Shown here: piece after piece, positions 1-13,899 of the stretch | Layout of the letters: each line of letters opens with the position of its first letter | Position numbering within the stretch: position 1 is the first letter of the stretch | Assembly: GCF_002865645.1 (NCBI RefSeq) | Contig: NW_020194589.1 | Span: 1,894,064 to 1,958,063 of the forward strand | Source of the DNA: Hyaloscypha bicolor E | Taxonomy: Eukaryota; Ascomycota; Leotiomycetes; Helotiales; Hyaloscyphaceae | DNA: 64,000 nucleotides | Direction: 5' to 3' | Made by a program: the position numbers and the translations under genes | Notes under the pieces: model-generated | What the model was told of the DNA's origin: nothing | Database searches by the model: none | The model's input: only the letters and a program-made list of their open reading frames with translations

Positions 1-2620
1 TTCTAGTATTTTACTAATATTAAAATACTTATTTATAAGATTATTATAATTAGCTTATAATAATTTTTCTTTAAAAGCCGGTTTATTTAATATATAAATA
101 ATATTCCGATATTTTAATAATCTAGATATATTAAGTTTTTAAGTTTTAATAGCTCTAGTAAAATCCCTTTTAAAAACTATTTATATTACTAGTATTATAT
201 TAATAGATTAAGCTTTTAGTATTATAATAGTAATTCAAATAATTTATTTTTATATTTTTTATATACTATTTCGGATCTAATTATTTATATAGCTAGAATT
301 CGTAATATATACTATTTATAACTAGTTATATTAATAATAAACTCAAGTAATAGTATTTCTAGTATTATTCTATTACTAAAATAGATTTTCTTTTTAGAAT
401 TTCTTAATATTTTATTAATTAAAGAATATTTATTTCTTTTTTTCTAGGCCTTATATTATAGTATTATAGAAATAGTATAATATTTTATTATTACTATTTA
501 TAAGGCTTTCTATTTTATATTTTATAGCTTATTATAAAATATAAATAATAAAATGTTTTTCTTTATATTTATTATAAAATCTGGCTTTTTTAATAGCTTA
601 TTAGTAAAATTATTATACTCTAGCTAGTATTCTAAAATAAAGTTAAAAGCAGCTAGTTTCTTTATTTATTTTATTTATTAATTATTTAAATTTCGTTTAA
701 TTATAAAATATTTTAAATTATTATAATTTATTTTAATAATAATAATAATATATTAAATATATATTAAATAATATTACTAAATATAAAATACTAGAATAAT
801 AATTAAGAGTTTAAAATTATATATTTTATATTTGCTTTTAATTATAATTATCTTTTTTAAATAGAAAGTAATAAAGTATTATCTAGTTTTTATTCTTTTA
901 CTAAAAAGCTAGAAAATTATATTTATAATTATAAATTTTGAAATATTCGTTTTTATATAAATTTTTAAGGCTAAATTAAAATAATAAAAAATTAATATTA
1001 TTATAAATATAATTTATAGCTTCTTAAAAGCCTTATTTACCTTATTTGTCTAGCTAAACTAATATAATAATTTTCTGCTGGTTTTTAATAAATTAGTTAA
1101 TTCTTTTATTATTCTGAAATATCTGTAAATAAATCTTTAATAAAAGTTAATAAAATTTAGAAATACTTGAATTTTCTAAATATTATTTTTCGGGACTAGT
1201 TATTTCCTAATAGCTATAATTCGGCTAGCTTCTATTTCTATATTATCTGAACTAATTATAAATTTCAGGAATTTTATTTATTTATATTAAACTTGTATTT
1301 TACTAAGTTTATAAAAAGCTAATATTATTATAATTACTCGAATATATATTAGATTACTATTATATATTATTTTAGGTTTTTTAAATAAATTAAAATATTA
1401 TCTAAATAGACTATATAAATAATATTTATAAGACCTATTAGTATATAATTAATATATATCTGAAATATTACTAGAATATTAAAAAGTCTAAAGAATATAA
1501 TATAGTATTTAAAATATTTATAATATATTCGAAATACTATTTTTTATTTATTATTTTCCCGGATTAATAACTAATAATAAATATTCTTTAAATCTAGCTT
1601 TATATATATTTTTGCTTTATAAAGTTTATTTATTATCTTATTAATAAATAATAATAATATTCGATTCTTAATAATAATTCTATTTAGATTCTAGTAATTA
1701 ATATATAAATATAAGCCGCTTTTTTTCTTTAAAATAAATATAATTAAAATATTAGCTAAACTAATAAAATAATAAATCTATTTCTTTTTTAAGCTAGTAT
1801 TAAGATATTTTCAAAGAATTTCAAGCTCTTTTTCTAATAAAATATATATAGAATTATATAATAATTAGAATTCTGGTTTTAAATTTATATAATATTTTAT
1901 TATATAATAATCGGGTAATATATCTATAGCCTTTATAGAAAATACTCGGAAAAGATCCCGATATTTCTTGAGAAATATAATTGTTTTATTTATAATAATA
2001 GTAATAATTCTTTAGTTATTTATTATAGAATAAGTAATTAATAAAAAACATATATTTTATATTTTATTACTTTAATAAATTTTCTGGTATTTAGAACTTT
2101 AATTTTTTATAATTAAATCTAGTATTTCTATATTATTTCTTTAAAGGAAATTAGAAAATTAATCTAATAAAGCTATAGAAATTCAAGTATTATATTAATA
2201 TAGTTCAAATTAAAATTATATAATATAAAATATATATTAGCCTTTTTTTAGTTTCCTAATATATTTTTAGTAATAATTCTAAGAATATAGTTTTTATATA
2301 AATAAATTTTCTTTTTTTCTAGTAAAATTAAGGAAATTACTCTTAATATTAATAGAATATTTATATTTAAAGCTAGTTTTCTTTTTATATAATTGGCTTT
2401 TATACTCGAATTAACTAATATTTTAATTCTATATTTATTTTTTCTTATTTTAATAGTAATTTTAATTACTATTCTCGTTTTAGGAACTTTGCTTTCTATA
2501 ATATAAATAAATATAATTATTATAAAATATATTCGTTTTTCGGCTTCTTTAATTCTAGATATTTATATATTTTATAACCAGATTTATTATAGTTATAATA
2601 AGTTAATTTTCTTTAATTTA
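1..2620 (-). pseudogene. RIP-degraded Ty3/Gypsy retrotransposon A (nucleocapsid, protease, RT), cut by window edge
   Basis: Reading the minus strand through stops gives a Gypsy polyprotein in the expected order. A CCHC-like knuckle (cysteines now mostly Tyr, 'YYNYNKSGYK') lies at about 2570-2612. An aspartic protease follows at about 2340-2465, where the D-S/T-G site reads 'LVNSSIKANYI'. RT follows, with the thumb/connection segment 'KIQVFLNFINFYQRFIYRY' at about 1120-1180 and then an RNase H start ('KIYIKTNISKF') near 930-990. Cys-to-Tyr, Asp-to-Asn and Gln/Trp-to-stop changes are the spectrum expected from RIP. The integrase should lie at lower coordinates and beyond the window start, but I did not resolve it. 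The element cannot make protein. Limits are approximate because no LTR was found at this end. Confidence 0.75.
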
Positions 2621-4150
2621 AGTAAATAATAATATAGTAATTCTTTTTTTTAATAAATAAAGCAAATTATATCCGGTTTTATAAATCCCGATATAGGTAT
2701 TATATTAGATTTTATTATTATATCTTTACTATTTTGGTTTTATAAATCTTATAATAGAAATATATTTTTCTTTTATTTTCCTTTATTATTACTTTTCTCT
2801 TTTCTTCTATTTCTTTTCTTTTATTATCTTATTAGCTTATTATTATATTTCTATTAAATAAATAAATTCAAGTTATTCTTAACTTTTATAGTTATAGAAA
2901 TAAGTTTTTTTCTTTCTTATAAAATATTTCTTTAATAATTAATCTCTTTCCGAATTTCTTACCTTAAGCTATTAAATAAGTTATTTTATTTTTATAATAA
3001 ACTTATATATTCTAAATTATCTAATAGGCTATTTAAATAAAATATAAAGCTTTAAATACTCTGGCCTAGCTATTATTTAGTATTTTTAAACTTAATAAGA
3101 GTATTATTACTATAGTTTTCTAGATTTAAAATAGAATTCTTTATAAACTTAATAAAGGTCTTCTAATTTATAATATTAATATTTACTAATTACTTTTTAT
3201 ATTTCTAGATATCTCTGGCTATATTCTTAAAACAAAAAATATAATATATAACCTTTATTATATTTATAGCCTAAGTAATTCTATTATTTTTATATTATTT
3301 TAGTTTTATTTAATAAAAGAAGTTCTGGGCTTTTTTAATATTTTTCCTTTTATAAATTAGTAGTTTTCGGGGTTTTAAAGCCTTTTAAACTAAAAATACT
3401 ACTAGAAGTATAATAGACTCTATATTAGATATTCGAATATTTTTAAGATAATAGATCTAAGCTTTTAGCTTCTCTAAATTCTCTTTCTATTATATTTCTA
3501 TTTCTAATTTAATAATATAATAATAAGCCGCTATTAATTTCTTTATTATTATTATTTTATTAGCTAGTTCTAGAAATATCTGAGTTCTATTTTCTTTTCC
3601 TAATTAGATAATATAAAAAGTATCTAATTAGGTACTTTTTTAAATATCTAATTAGATTATTCTAATAATAATAGAAGTATTTCTTTTAGTTAATATTCTA
3701 GCTATTAATAATTTTATTTATTAATAGCTTAATTATCTTATAATAAACTACTTTCTAAAAATTAGATTAATTAGAATATAAAATATATAATAGTAAGATA
3801 ATATATAAATAATTAAAATAAATAAACTATAGAATAATACTTATAAATATAACTAATTTCAAGAATTAATTCTAGTAAAAAACTAATTAATATTTCTTTT
3901 TAAAGCTAGAAATGTCTTTCTATATATTCCCTAATATTTAGCCAAATATATAAAGTCCTTTATTTAATTAGGAAATGTAATTCTATATAATTTATATAAT
4001 TCTAATTATAAGCTTTATTTAAAATAAGAAACTAGATCTATAATATCTAATACTTATTTATATATTATTATATATATTTATTATAATTATTTAAACCCCG
4101 ATTTTCTAGATTCTATTTCTTTTATAATATTACTAGCTATATAAAATACT
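2621..4150. other. AT-rich degraded DNA, probably gag of Gypsy A and the front of a Copia element
   Basis: No open frame of useful length. It lies between the minus-strand Gypsy nucleocapsid and the plus-strand Copia RT, so the gag of the first and the integrase end of the second are the likely contents. I could not trace either frame with confidence. Confidence 0.4.
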
Positions 4151-5600
4151 AGCCTAAAAATCTATAATAATTTCAAGCTTAATTAGTTTTTATATCTTAT
4201 AGCTAAAGTTTCTTTTATAGAAGCTAATTTACTAGAACTATTTAAATTATAATACTTTAAAGAAGCTATAATAAATTCGGATTCGAATAAATAAATAAAT
4301 ATAATAAAAAAAAGGTTCTTATTTCTATAAGAGAATAAAACCTAAATATTAGTTAATTATTTAATAAATTAGTAAATCCTGTCTAATAAATAAATATATA
4401 AATATAAATAGAAATTATATAGCCAGATTATTTAATATAAGACCTAATAAATAATTCGAAAAAATTAGTAAAAAAAGAGAATTAACTTTAATAAGATCTT
4501 TATTATAATTATTAAACTAATAAGCTATAAGCTTATTTTTATTATTATAGCTGCCTTTAATTAAGAAATTAATTAAATAAATATTAAAACTATATTTTTA
4601 TATAGAAAAATAGAAAAAATAGTTTTATATAAAATAATTAATTAGCCTTAAAAAGAAATGAATTAAGGTTTATAAGCTTAATTATATATTTTATAATTTA
4701 AAGTAAGCTCTTTAAATATAATATAATATATTATTAGAATTTCTTTAATAGTTTAATTTCTAATTTCTAATTACTAATATTAGTATTTTTTATAAAAAAG
4801 AATATTATTATTATTATTTATATAAATAATCTATTAATTACTAGAAGAAATTATAAAGAAATTAATATATTTAAATAAGTCCTAAATAAATAATTTCAAA
4901 TAAATAATCTTAAAGTTATTAACTTCTATTTAGATATAATAATTATATAAGGTTATCTAAATTATATATTTTATTTTAGATAATAGTTTTATATTATAAA
5001 AGTATTTCGGGATTTTAATATAAAAAACTATAAACTAGCTATAACTTTAATAAACCCGAATAGAAATAATCTTATTTTTATATTAAAGAATTATCTGGCT
5101 TCTTTATTTAAAATTAAGAAATATTAGAAACTAATTAGCTTTTTTCTATATATTATACTCGGATCCCGTTTTAATATTATTTTTATAATATCTATAATTA
5201 ATTAATTTATTATAAACTTAATAGCTAAATATATTATTATAATAAAAAGAATTCTATAATATTTATAAGATATATTTATATATTAATTTATATATTATAA
5301 AGATCTTTAGATATTAATAGGCTATTTAAATATAAACTAGGTAAATAATAGAAATATTTAATAGTTAACTAGCGGTTTTATTTTTAATATAAGTAGTAAT
5401 ATAATTAGCTAGTACTTAAAAAAGTAAAATACTATTATTTTCTTTTCTTATAAGTCCGAAACTATAGCCTAGATATAAATAACTAAAGAAATAATCTAGC
5501 TAAGCTAGTTTCTAGCCTAAGCTCTTTAGAAAAAATAGATTATTATAATTATATATTATAATAACTAAGAAATAATTATATTTGCAAAAAATAACTAGTT
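4150..5600 (+). pseudogene. RIP-degraded Ty1/Copia reverse transcriptase and RNase H
   Basis: The plus strand, read through stops, follows the Copia RT/RNase H order. 'KEAIINSDSNK' near 4255 matches the family's 'EA...D...W' entry motif. A 'YKYK...' stretch near 4390 and 'FLYR.IE' near 4600 follow. The catalytic YVDD box survives as 'YINNLLIT' near 4818-4850. The RNase H part shows 'LTSGFIFNI' (usual K-S-T-S-G) near 5360-5385, then 'SQYLKKQNTIIFFSYKSE' and 'AQIQITKEII' to about 5510. The D-to-N changes in the YVDD box and many TAA/TAG stops make it dead. It is the only Copia remnant I recognised and is opposite in orientation to the Gypsy on its left. Ends are approximate and no LTR was assigned. 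Confidence 0.8.
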
Positions 5601-8319
5601 TTATATTTAAATAAAATATATTAATATCCGGGAGAAATAAATATAAAAAGCTATTATAATAAAATAAATAAAGCTAGAATATATTTTTACTAATTTTTAA
5701 TTAATAAACAGGCTTATAAAACTATTTATAAGAAATAAGTTCGAGTTTTTTAGAATATAATTAATATTAAGAAAATATCCTAATTATAAATAATAGAAAA
5801 TAAAAAAGGTAATATAAAAGAACTTATTTAAATACGTGATTTTCATGTGATTTTCCTAAATAAAATAGCTATAATTACTATAACTTTACTTTTAATAATT
5901 CCGGGTAATTTTTAAAGCTTTTATATTTTACTTTAATTCTTTATAGTACTTTATATAAGATCTAGAAGAAATTAAATATAATAGTATTAAAAAAAAAAGC
6001 TTTTTACTTAAAACTTTATAACCTAACCTTTTTATATTTTAGCTATATACTAATCTCTCTTATACTAGTCTATTACTAATTACTAAATAATTATAAATAA
6101 ATATCTTTTATTCTCTAGAATTCTTTTTCTCTTCTAATAAAACTCTAATTAATTAGAAAACTCTTTAAAAATTTCTAATTTTATAATTTATAAGCCTTTA
6201 GCTTTTAAATATCTTAAAAACTCACTTATTAATAACTTATTTTCCTAAAATAAATATTAATATTATATATAAAAAGCTTTTAGTAATAAGATAATTATAA
6301 GAAAATATTAATAATATTAAAGAAATATAAGATTAGATTATAATAAAGAAAAGAAATCCTAATATATTTATTTCCGAGGCTATAGAAAATATTAAATCCC
6401 GAAGCTATAATAAGTTTAATTCTTATAAGTATATTTCTTATAGCTTATTCTATAATTTAAAGAAATTATTTAAAGATATTAGATATATTAATATTAAAAA
6501 GGCTATTTATAATATAATAAATCTAATCTAGTTCTTTTTGCTTTTATTTTTAAAGTTTTAAATAAATTTAATCTTTAATAAGATCTAGGGCTATCTGGGC
6601 CTTATTATAGCTAGTATAAAGTCTAGTATCCAGTATTTTCCTCGAATAAATAAATAATATTCAAATTTTAATTATTTAAATAGCTCTTTATTTATTAAAC
6701 TAGTATAAAACAAACTAATTAGAAAAAAAGTAATATATAATACTTTAATATCTTTTTAGCCTTTATTAAATATACCTAAAAACTAATTATTTCCTTAAAT
6801 ATAATAATATTAAAACTATTAATTATTTCGGACTTTTTATTATAAAAATAGTTAATTAAATAGAAATAGGAAAGAACTATAATAAGTACCTGTTTTATAT
6901 ATAAGTAATATAGCTTTCTGAGAAAAAAAAGGCATATTTGGCTTCTTATTTTTAATTCTAATAATACTAAAGCTCTTAATACTATAATTTATAAAAGTAA
7001 ACTAATTCTAATTTAAGCTATTTTTATTAAAAAAGTTTAAAAGTACTAGAAATTAATAAATAATAATAACTTATTTTATATTACGAATTCTAGTAAAAAC
7101 TCGAATAAGTAATATATAAAACTATATTTCAAATAGCTTTAGAAAACTTTATAGAATAAGAATTAGCGGAATTTTTTTTTAATAAATAGGAAAATACTAA
7201 TATTAGTAACGCGAATTAATATAATAAATAAAGAATAGAAATCTTTCTTTTATTCTACTTTTTCTATTTCTTTCTTTTTTAAGCTATAAACTCGCTCTGG
7301 ATTATAATTCTTTTCTAAAACTCGCTTTTATTTTGCTTTATTTATAAAACTAGTTCTTTTTATTCTTTATTAGAAAATAAGCCGCCTAAATATTATTTTA
7401 ATACCAGTTCTAAATTAAATAAAAGATATTATAGTAGCTATAATAAATAGAAAATTTAAGCTAGTTTCTAATAATAATATAATTATTTATTAATTCGAAT
7501 AATTAGAAATAGATATAAAAAATCTAAATCTAAACTTATTAATATCTTTAATAGAATTATCTAAACTACTTTCTATAAATTACTTTCTTATACCTGTATT
7601 AAATAGATTAGATATAGAAAAGAAGATTATAATAGTTCTAGTTTCTGTTTTTTCTAACTTTACTAAAGGCTTATTATTTGCTTTAGAAGCTCTAGTATTT
7701 ATCTCTTTTTATATTTTAATATATTTCTTATAACTTTAATTAGTTCTTAATACTCCTATATCTTATATATTAAGCCCTTTGAATTCCTTTATTCTTAAAG
7801 TATTAACTTCTCTAGCTTTTAAGTTATTTACTACTAGACTCTTAATTACTAAGCTCTCGATTACTAAATCCTTAATTACTAGACCCTCGATTACTAAATC
7901 TTTAATTACTAGACCTTCGATTACTAGATCCTTATTTACTACTTTCTAGAGTTCCTTATCTAATACTTTTCGAAATTAATTTAATATAAAAGAATATATA
8001 AGAAAAAGAAATTAGAAGCTAGTAGCTAAATAAGAAAAGAAGTATTTAGAAAAAGAGAAAATAAAGATAATAAAACGAGCTATTAAGAAAATAAGAAAAG
8101 ATATTATTTAAGCTATTTTTATTACTTTATTTTATATTTTCTATAATTAGAATTATTTAGAAATATTAGTTTTGTCTAGTATTATTCTTAAATAAAAGTA
8201 TTTAATATAATTATATAATATTATATATATATAATTATATATAAGGCTAATTAGCTTATATAAATATATATATAAGATAGGCTTTATTTATTTCTTATTT
8301 TATAAGAAATTAATTAAAA

Positions 8320-8353
<34 letters not shown>

Positions 8354-8369
8354 TTATTTAATATATAAA
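5601..8369. other. AT-rich degraded DNA, no gene recognised
   Basis: Plus-strand translation at about 6300-7200 keeps a basic, Ser/Arg-rich texture suggesting former coding sequence, but I could not assign a family. A less mutated patch at 5833-5856 contains two 'gtgatttt' units. A 30-bp tandem array (7831-7945) lies near the right end. Confidence 0.35.
7831..7945. repeat. 30-bp tandem repeat, about four units
   Basis: Two near-identical 30-bp units occupy 7861-7890 and 7891-7920 ('ttactaaat...ctcga'), flanked by a diverged unit on each side. All share the core 'aattacta'. The array retains several C residues that the surrounding DNA has lost. Confidence 0.85.
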
Positions 8370-8725
8370 AAAGAAATTATAATAAAATAAAAACTTATAT
8401 AAAATATATTAGAGTATAAAACGTGATTTAGTAATAAAATAATAAGATTAAAAATATAAATAATAAGATTAAAAATATAAATAATAAAATTAAAAATATA
8501 AATAATAAAATTAAAAATATAAATAATAAGATTAAAAATATAAATAATAAAATATATATAATATATAATATATAAAAGCTTAGTTAATTAAATATAAAAG
8601 AGGGATTTTTTTTAGAACTATAAAAAAGCTAGCTTTCTTATATAATTTCTATAAGTTATATATAAAAGGCTCTAGTTTTTATTATATAATTAAAATATTA
8701 AAACTATTAAAATAAAGTAATTTGC
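8370..8725. repeat. LTR-like dispersed repeat, copy 1
   Basis: This block is collinear with 53040-53290. Shared runs include 'aaaacttatataaa', 'ataagattaaaaatataaat', 'agctta.ttaattaaatata' and 'aaaatattaaaactattaa'. The second copy sits just upstream of a plus-strand Gypsy RT, so an LTR is the natural reading. Solo LTR versus part of an element is not resolved here. The copy at 8.4 kb contains an expanded 21-bp array that the other lacks. Confidence 0.55.
8441..8545. repeat. 21-bp tandem repeat, five units
   Basis: Unit 'aataagattaaaaatataaat' (one base differs in some units, aag/aaa) repeats every 21 bp. The homologous block near 53130 has a single unit, so the array expanded in this copy. 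Confidence 0.9.
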
Positions 8726-11700
8726 TATATTATATTTAATTTCCTATTTATTTATACTTATTTTCTAAATATTAAAAACTAATAGAAAATTTCTATTTAG
8801 AATTCGAAATAATAAAATAATTAGAATTTTTCTTTACTAGTATTTCTAATTTCTTTTTAATATACCGAAAATATAATCTATTATTCTTAAATAATCTTAT
8901 TTTATATTTTCGAACTTATTTAAAAATAATTCGAATTTATTTAATTATATTCTTATACTAAATATAATATAGTTCTTTTTATTACTTAATATTTGTTTTT
9001 AACTATTAATTAATTTTAGCCTTTATAGCTAGATATTAAAGTAACTTATTATAATAAATTATATTCTAAATTATATTAATATATTCTAAATAAATAGCTT
9101 TTTCGAATTTTATATTATTTTTAGTATTTTTAAATTAATTTTTAATAAAAAAAAGCTTTTAATAAGAGATTTTATTCTTATATATTTTATTCTAAATAAT
9201 AACTAGGTTTATTAGAATTATAATAAAAGGTTTTTCGAGTAGTAAATTATTATTAAGCTATTTTTTAATTACTATTTTATTCGAGAATTATTATTTAATT
9301 ATAATTCTAGACTTATAAATTATTTAGCTAAAAATATTTATTTATTTATTTAAATATTATATATTTAGATACTTATTTAACTTCTTTATATTTTTCAAAT
9401 TAAAATTATTATAAATAAAGAAGTAATTAATATTCTTAAGAACTTTTTTATTAAAGAAAGCTATTTTCTTATAATTTATAAAAAAAATATAACTAATATT
9501 TTAATTTTTCTTATTAAGAAAAAACTCGCTATTTAAAGCTTTTATTATAATAAGATAATATTATAATAATAATAAAGAGCTCAAATTAAGCTAAAGGCTA
9601 TATACCGGACTAAAAGTACTAGCTATACGCCAAGTCACGTGCAGTGGCACCACGTGACTAGTACTATATAATAGCTTTAGTAATAGCTAGATTATTAGTA
9701 TTTTCTTTATACTAATAATAATTAATATTTCTAGAAATATAATATTAGGCTAATTAAAAATAAATAATTAGATAAATAAGATATTTAGCTAATATTTTAT
9801 AAAATCTAAACTATATTAAAGGATTTATTATTAAGAATTAAAAAGCTAAAATAAAATAGTTATTATTTAGATTTCTATATTTTAATACTTTATTTTTTCG
9901 AAAATAAAATAATAATATTTCTATTTCTTTTATTAAAAGCTTTTAAATACTAAGCTTTTTAATCTATTTCAGGTAATTTTTCTTATAAATATAGCTATTT
10001 ATACTTAGATTAGAAATACTAGATTCAGGAATAGAAGCTATAATATTAAATTAGAATTATAGATTCGAGTAAAATTAATTAGAAACCTAATACTTATATT
10101 TACAGTTTATAATTTCTTTATTTTCTAAAAAGAAATCCCGTATTTTCTTATTTATTTAAATAATAGAAATATATTTCTTATTCTTAGTAACTTTATAGAT
10201 TTTAGTAATTATTTTTAAGATATTTATAAGCTTAATATTAATTATTTAGATAAAGAAAATATTAGTAAATTACTAAAAATATATTTTATAGAAAGCTTTA
10301 AAAAATCTATTAGTAATTTTATAATATTCTTATTTATAAATGAATTCCAGAATATTATTATATAATTCTTTAAAGATATAATTATTCTAATAACTAAATA
10401 TTAGCTTTTATTTAGCTAATATTTTATAAGTATAATATTTAGATATATTATTAATATTATTAATTTTTTTATTTTAATTCTTGGCTTTTTAAATAATATT
10501 TCTTTCTTATTTTTCTTTATTTTATTTCTTAGTATATTACTAATCTTATATTTAGACTAATATCTAGATCTATATTATTTATTAGAAATTTTAAGCTTAG
10601 CTTGCTTTTCTTTTTTATTAGATTCTTAATTAGTTATACTAGTTCTATTAGTTTTATTAGTAATATTAGTAATAGGCTTTATTAAATTAGTTCTAGTTTT
10701 ACTAGCTAAATCTAATTAAATTACTATTAAAATTATAATAGAAATCTATTTTCTAGGCTTATTATAAAAGCTAGAGAAAAGTTTATTATTATAATATTTT
10801 TTTAATAAGAATTTCAGAAATATTAAAAGTATATTATCTAGCCTTAAGATTATTAGCTAATAATAGTTTAAAAACTAATTCTTTAGGTTCTAAAATAACT
10901 TTAATATATTTAAATATCTTAATAATATCTAATTTAATAAATATACTAGTATTTTAATATTTTTTATTTTTAATATACTCTAAAATTATTTTATTAATTA
11001 ATTAAATAGCCTTATATATTAAAGCCTTTATTTTAATAAAAAAAGTATAACTTCTTATAAATATTTTTACTAAGGTTATTATAAATATTATTAATATATT
11101 AGCTAAAGGCTTTATTATATAATATAATTTTATTCTAATTATTAGTTTTTAGACTATTTATTATAGTCTTAATCTTATTAAGCTTTTCTTATTTGTTTTT
11201 AGAAATGCCTTTAATAATATTCTCGAATTCCCTATTATTAGCTTAGTAGTTCTTTAGCTTTTTCTTAGTTAATCCTAGTCTAGTTCTATTTCTAATAAAG
11301 GTTTTCTATTTTAAGAGCTTATTATATATATTACTTAGCTTATTAAGAATATTTATATTAAATTCGGTAATTATAGCTATTTTTTCTAGTATTAATAAGC
11401 CTTTTATAATTACTTAAGCTTTCTTAATACTCTAAATTTTAATACTATTAATTTATAAGCTTTTAATAATATTATAGCTTATAAGAACTAGTTATTATAG
11501 TTTACTAAATTAAGAAATTTATTCTTTAGCTATTTTATTATTCTTAAAAGAATTATATAAATATTATTAATATAATAATTATAGGTTATAAAATTAAAAA
11601 TTCTTAAAATTACAAGAATTTCTTTTAAGTATTTTCTAAAATAAAGAATAAATTAAAATAGACTTAAATTATATAAAAATATTATATATATTCAAGTTTT

Positions 11701-13299
11701 TTTTTTAATATAAAAAATAAAGCTAAAATAATAATATATATAATAAAGAAAATAGATATAATAATTAGATATATTTAAAGTAATATAATTAGAAATTAGA
11801 AATAATTATAGAAAATAAAATATAAAATTAAGCTTTTATTATAAAAAGAAATACTAATATATATATTTAAAGAAATATAATCTTGAAAATAATTAAAATA
11901 GTTTAAACTAAATAGTAATAATAAGAAAATATAAATATAATATAATAGAAATATAAATATAATAATAGTAATATTTAAAATATTAGAATATAAAAGAAAA
12001 TAATATAAATTTTATAATATAAATATATTCTAATTTCCTATTTATTTAGAAATATTCTTATTAATTCAAAATATAATATAAAAGAAAAGAAATAATATAG
12101 GAAATATATAAAAAATAATATATATAAATATATTAAAAGTATTAAGAAAATAAAATAAAAATATTAATAGAAAAAAAATTAAATAATAAAATTAAAGAAT
12201 AATTTAGACTAAAGTATTATTTCTTCTAAAACTAATTCGTGTCTTTTTTAAAAGCTAATTATAATTATTTAATATTTATTTAAATTAATTTTATATAATA
12301 GAAAACTATTTAATTAGTTAGAATTTTAAAATAGTATTTATATTAAAGAAAATAATATTAAAAGATTCTAAGGCTATAAAAAAACTATAAAATAATATAA
12401 ATAGAATTTATAATATTATTATTAAATTTGAAATAATTAATATAGAAGTTAATATAATATATAAAAAAATTAGATATCTCGAATCTATATTAAAGATATA
12501 GGAATTAAAGGTATTTTTTTTAATTATTTAAATAATATTTAATAATAAGAAACTAATTAATAATAAGAATTAATAAATTATATTAGCTTTTTAAAAAAGT
12601 AATAAATTTCTAATAAAGAAATAGTATTATAATTAGAAAATAGATTTTATATAAAAGAAGTTTCTTTTATATAAAAATAGAAATATATAATATATTAATT
12701 AAACCTTAATATAAGTTTTAAAAGTAATTATAATTATATTAAAAAGGAAATGAATTTCTTAATATAAGATAGGCTTTAAATAAATAAATTCGATTTATTT
12801 AATATTTAAAAGATTCTTAGAATTATATATTATTAAATATTTTTGGAAATAATTATTAGATTTAATAAGATTTCTTTTTTCTTTTATAAGGCTTCTAATT
12901 TAGCTATTTTATTTAAATATTATAAATAAATTTATAATAATAATTTAAATTAAAATTAAAATTTATAAATATTATAATCTAGTTTTAGACTAATATAAGC
13001 TATAAGAATAACTAGTAAAAAAAGCAAATAAAGCTCCTAAAAGGCTTCTAGTTTAGTATTTTTTTTCTTTTTTAAAAATATATAAAAGGCCTTTTTTTTC
13101 TTTTCTATATTATAACTATTTATATTATTAAAATATATTAGTAAAAATAGTATTTTGAAATAAAGAGTTTATAAAATAATCTCTCGATTTCTTATTTATT
13201 TTTATATTAAAATAAAAGCTTTATTTTCGATTTCTAAGGCTCTAATAATAAAATCTTCTATTAAGAATACTATTTAGTAAAATATATAATAATAATAAT
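8726..13299. other. AT-rich degraded DNA, no gene assigned
   Basis: No usable open frames. Minus-strand translation at about 10900-11650 and plus-strand translation at about 10080-10480 both keep runs free of stops and rich in Lys/Ile, so former coding sequence is likely, but I recognised no family. It contains a striking un-RIPed palindrome at 9633-9659. Confidence 0.35.
9633..9659. repeat. CACGTG inverted repeat, possible transposon terminal repeats
   Basis: Two perfect 9-bp arms, AGTCACGTG at 9633-9641 and CACGTGACT at 9651-9659, flank a 9-bp spacer. An AGTACT hexamer lies outside each arm (9615-9620 and 9660-9665). It keeps several CpA sites inside DNA that has lost almost all others. 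Abutting terminal inverted repeats of a small DNA transposon would look like this. A bound regulatory site is the alternative. Confidence 0.5.
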
Positions 13300-13510
13300 T
13301 AAATAATAATAAAAAATAAAAAATAATAAAAAATAAATAATAATAAAAAATAAGTAATAATAAAAAATAAGTAATAATAAAAAATAAAAAATAATAAAAA
13401 ATAAGTAATAATAAAAAATAAGTAATAATAAAAAATAAGTAATAATAAAAAATAATAAAAAATAAGTAATAATAAAAAATAAGTAATAATAAAAAATAAG
13501 TAATAATAAA
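13300..13510. repeat. 17-bp AT-only tandem array
   Basis: Unit 'taataataaaaaataag' recurs about ten times with a few shortened units. The strand carries almost no C, as expected for an array grown inside already AT-rich DNA. Confidence 0.85.
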
Positions 13511-13899
13511 ACTCGTCTAATTTCTAGAATAGTAATCTAATAATAATATTTCTAAATATTATAAATAGTAATTAAAAGAAAGAAAATTAAAAATATATAA
13601 AGAATTAAAAATAATAAGCTTTTTTATAAATTAAGAAAAGCTTCTATTATTAGATATTTTCTTTTAGCTTTCTATAAAGGAAATATATTTTACTTTTTCT
13701 AATTCTAGTAATTCTAAAATATATATAATAATACTAGTAGCTTTTTTAATTTTCTAAATATTATTTTATTTATAGTATTCTATAACTATTTTCTTTTATA
13801 ATTTTATATCTGTTTTAAAATATTTATTTATAAGTATATATTTATTATTAATTTTATTTTTAGAGAAATACTAGAATTTATTTCTTTTAATAAACTATT
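13511..13899. other. AT-rich spacer, nothing recognised
   Basis: No open frame, repeat or motif that I can support. It lies between the 17-bp array and a minus-strand Gypsy integrase and may be that element's 3' end. Confidence 0.3.
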
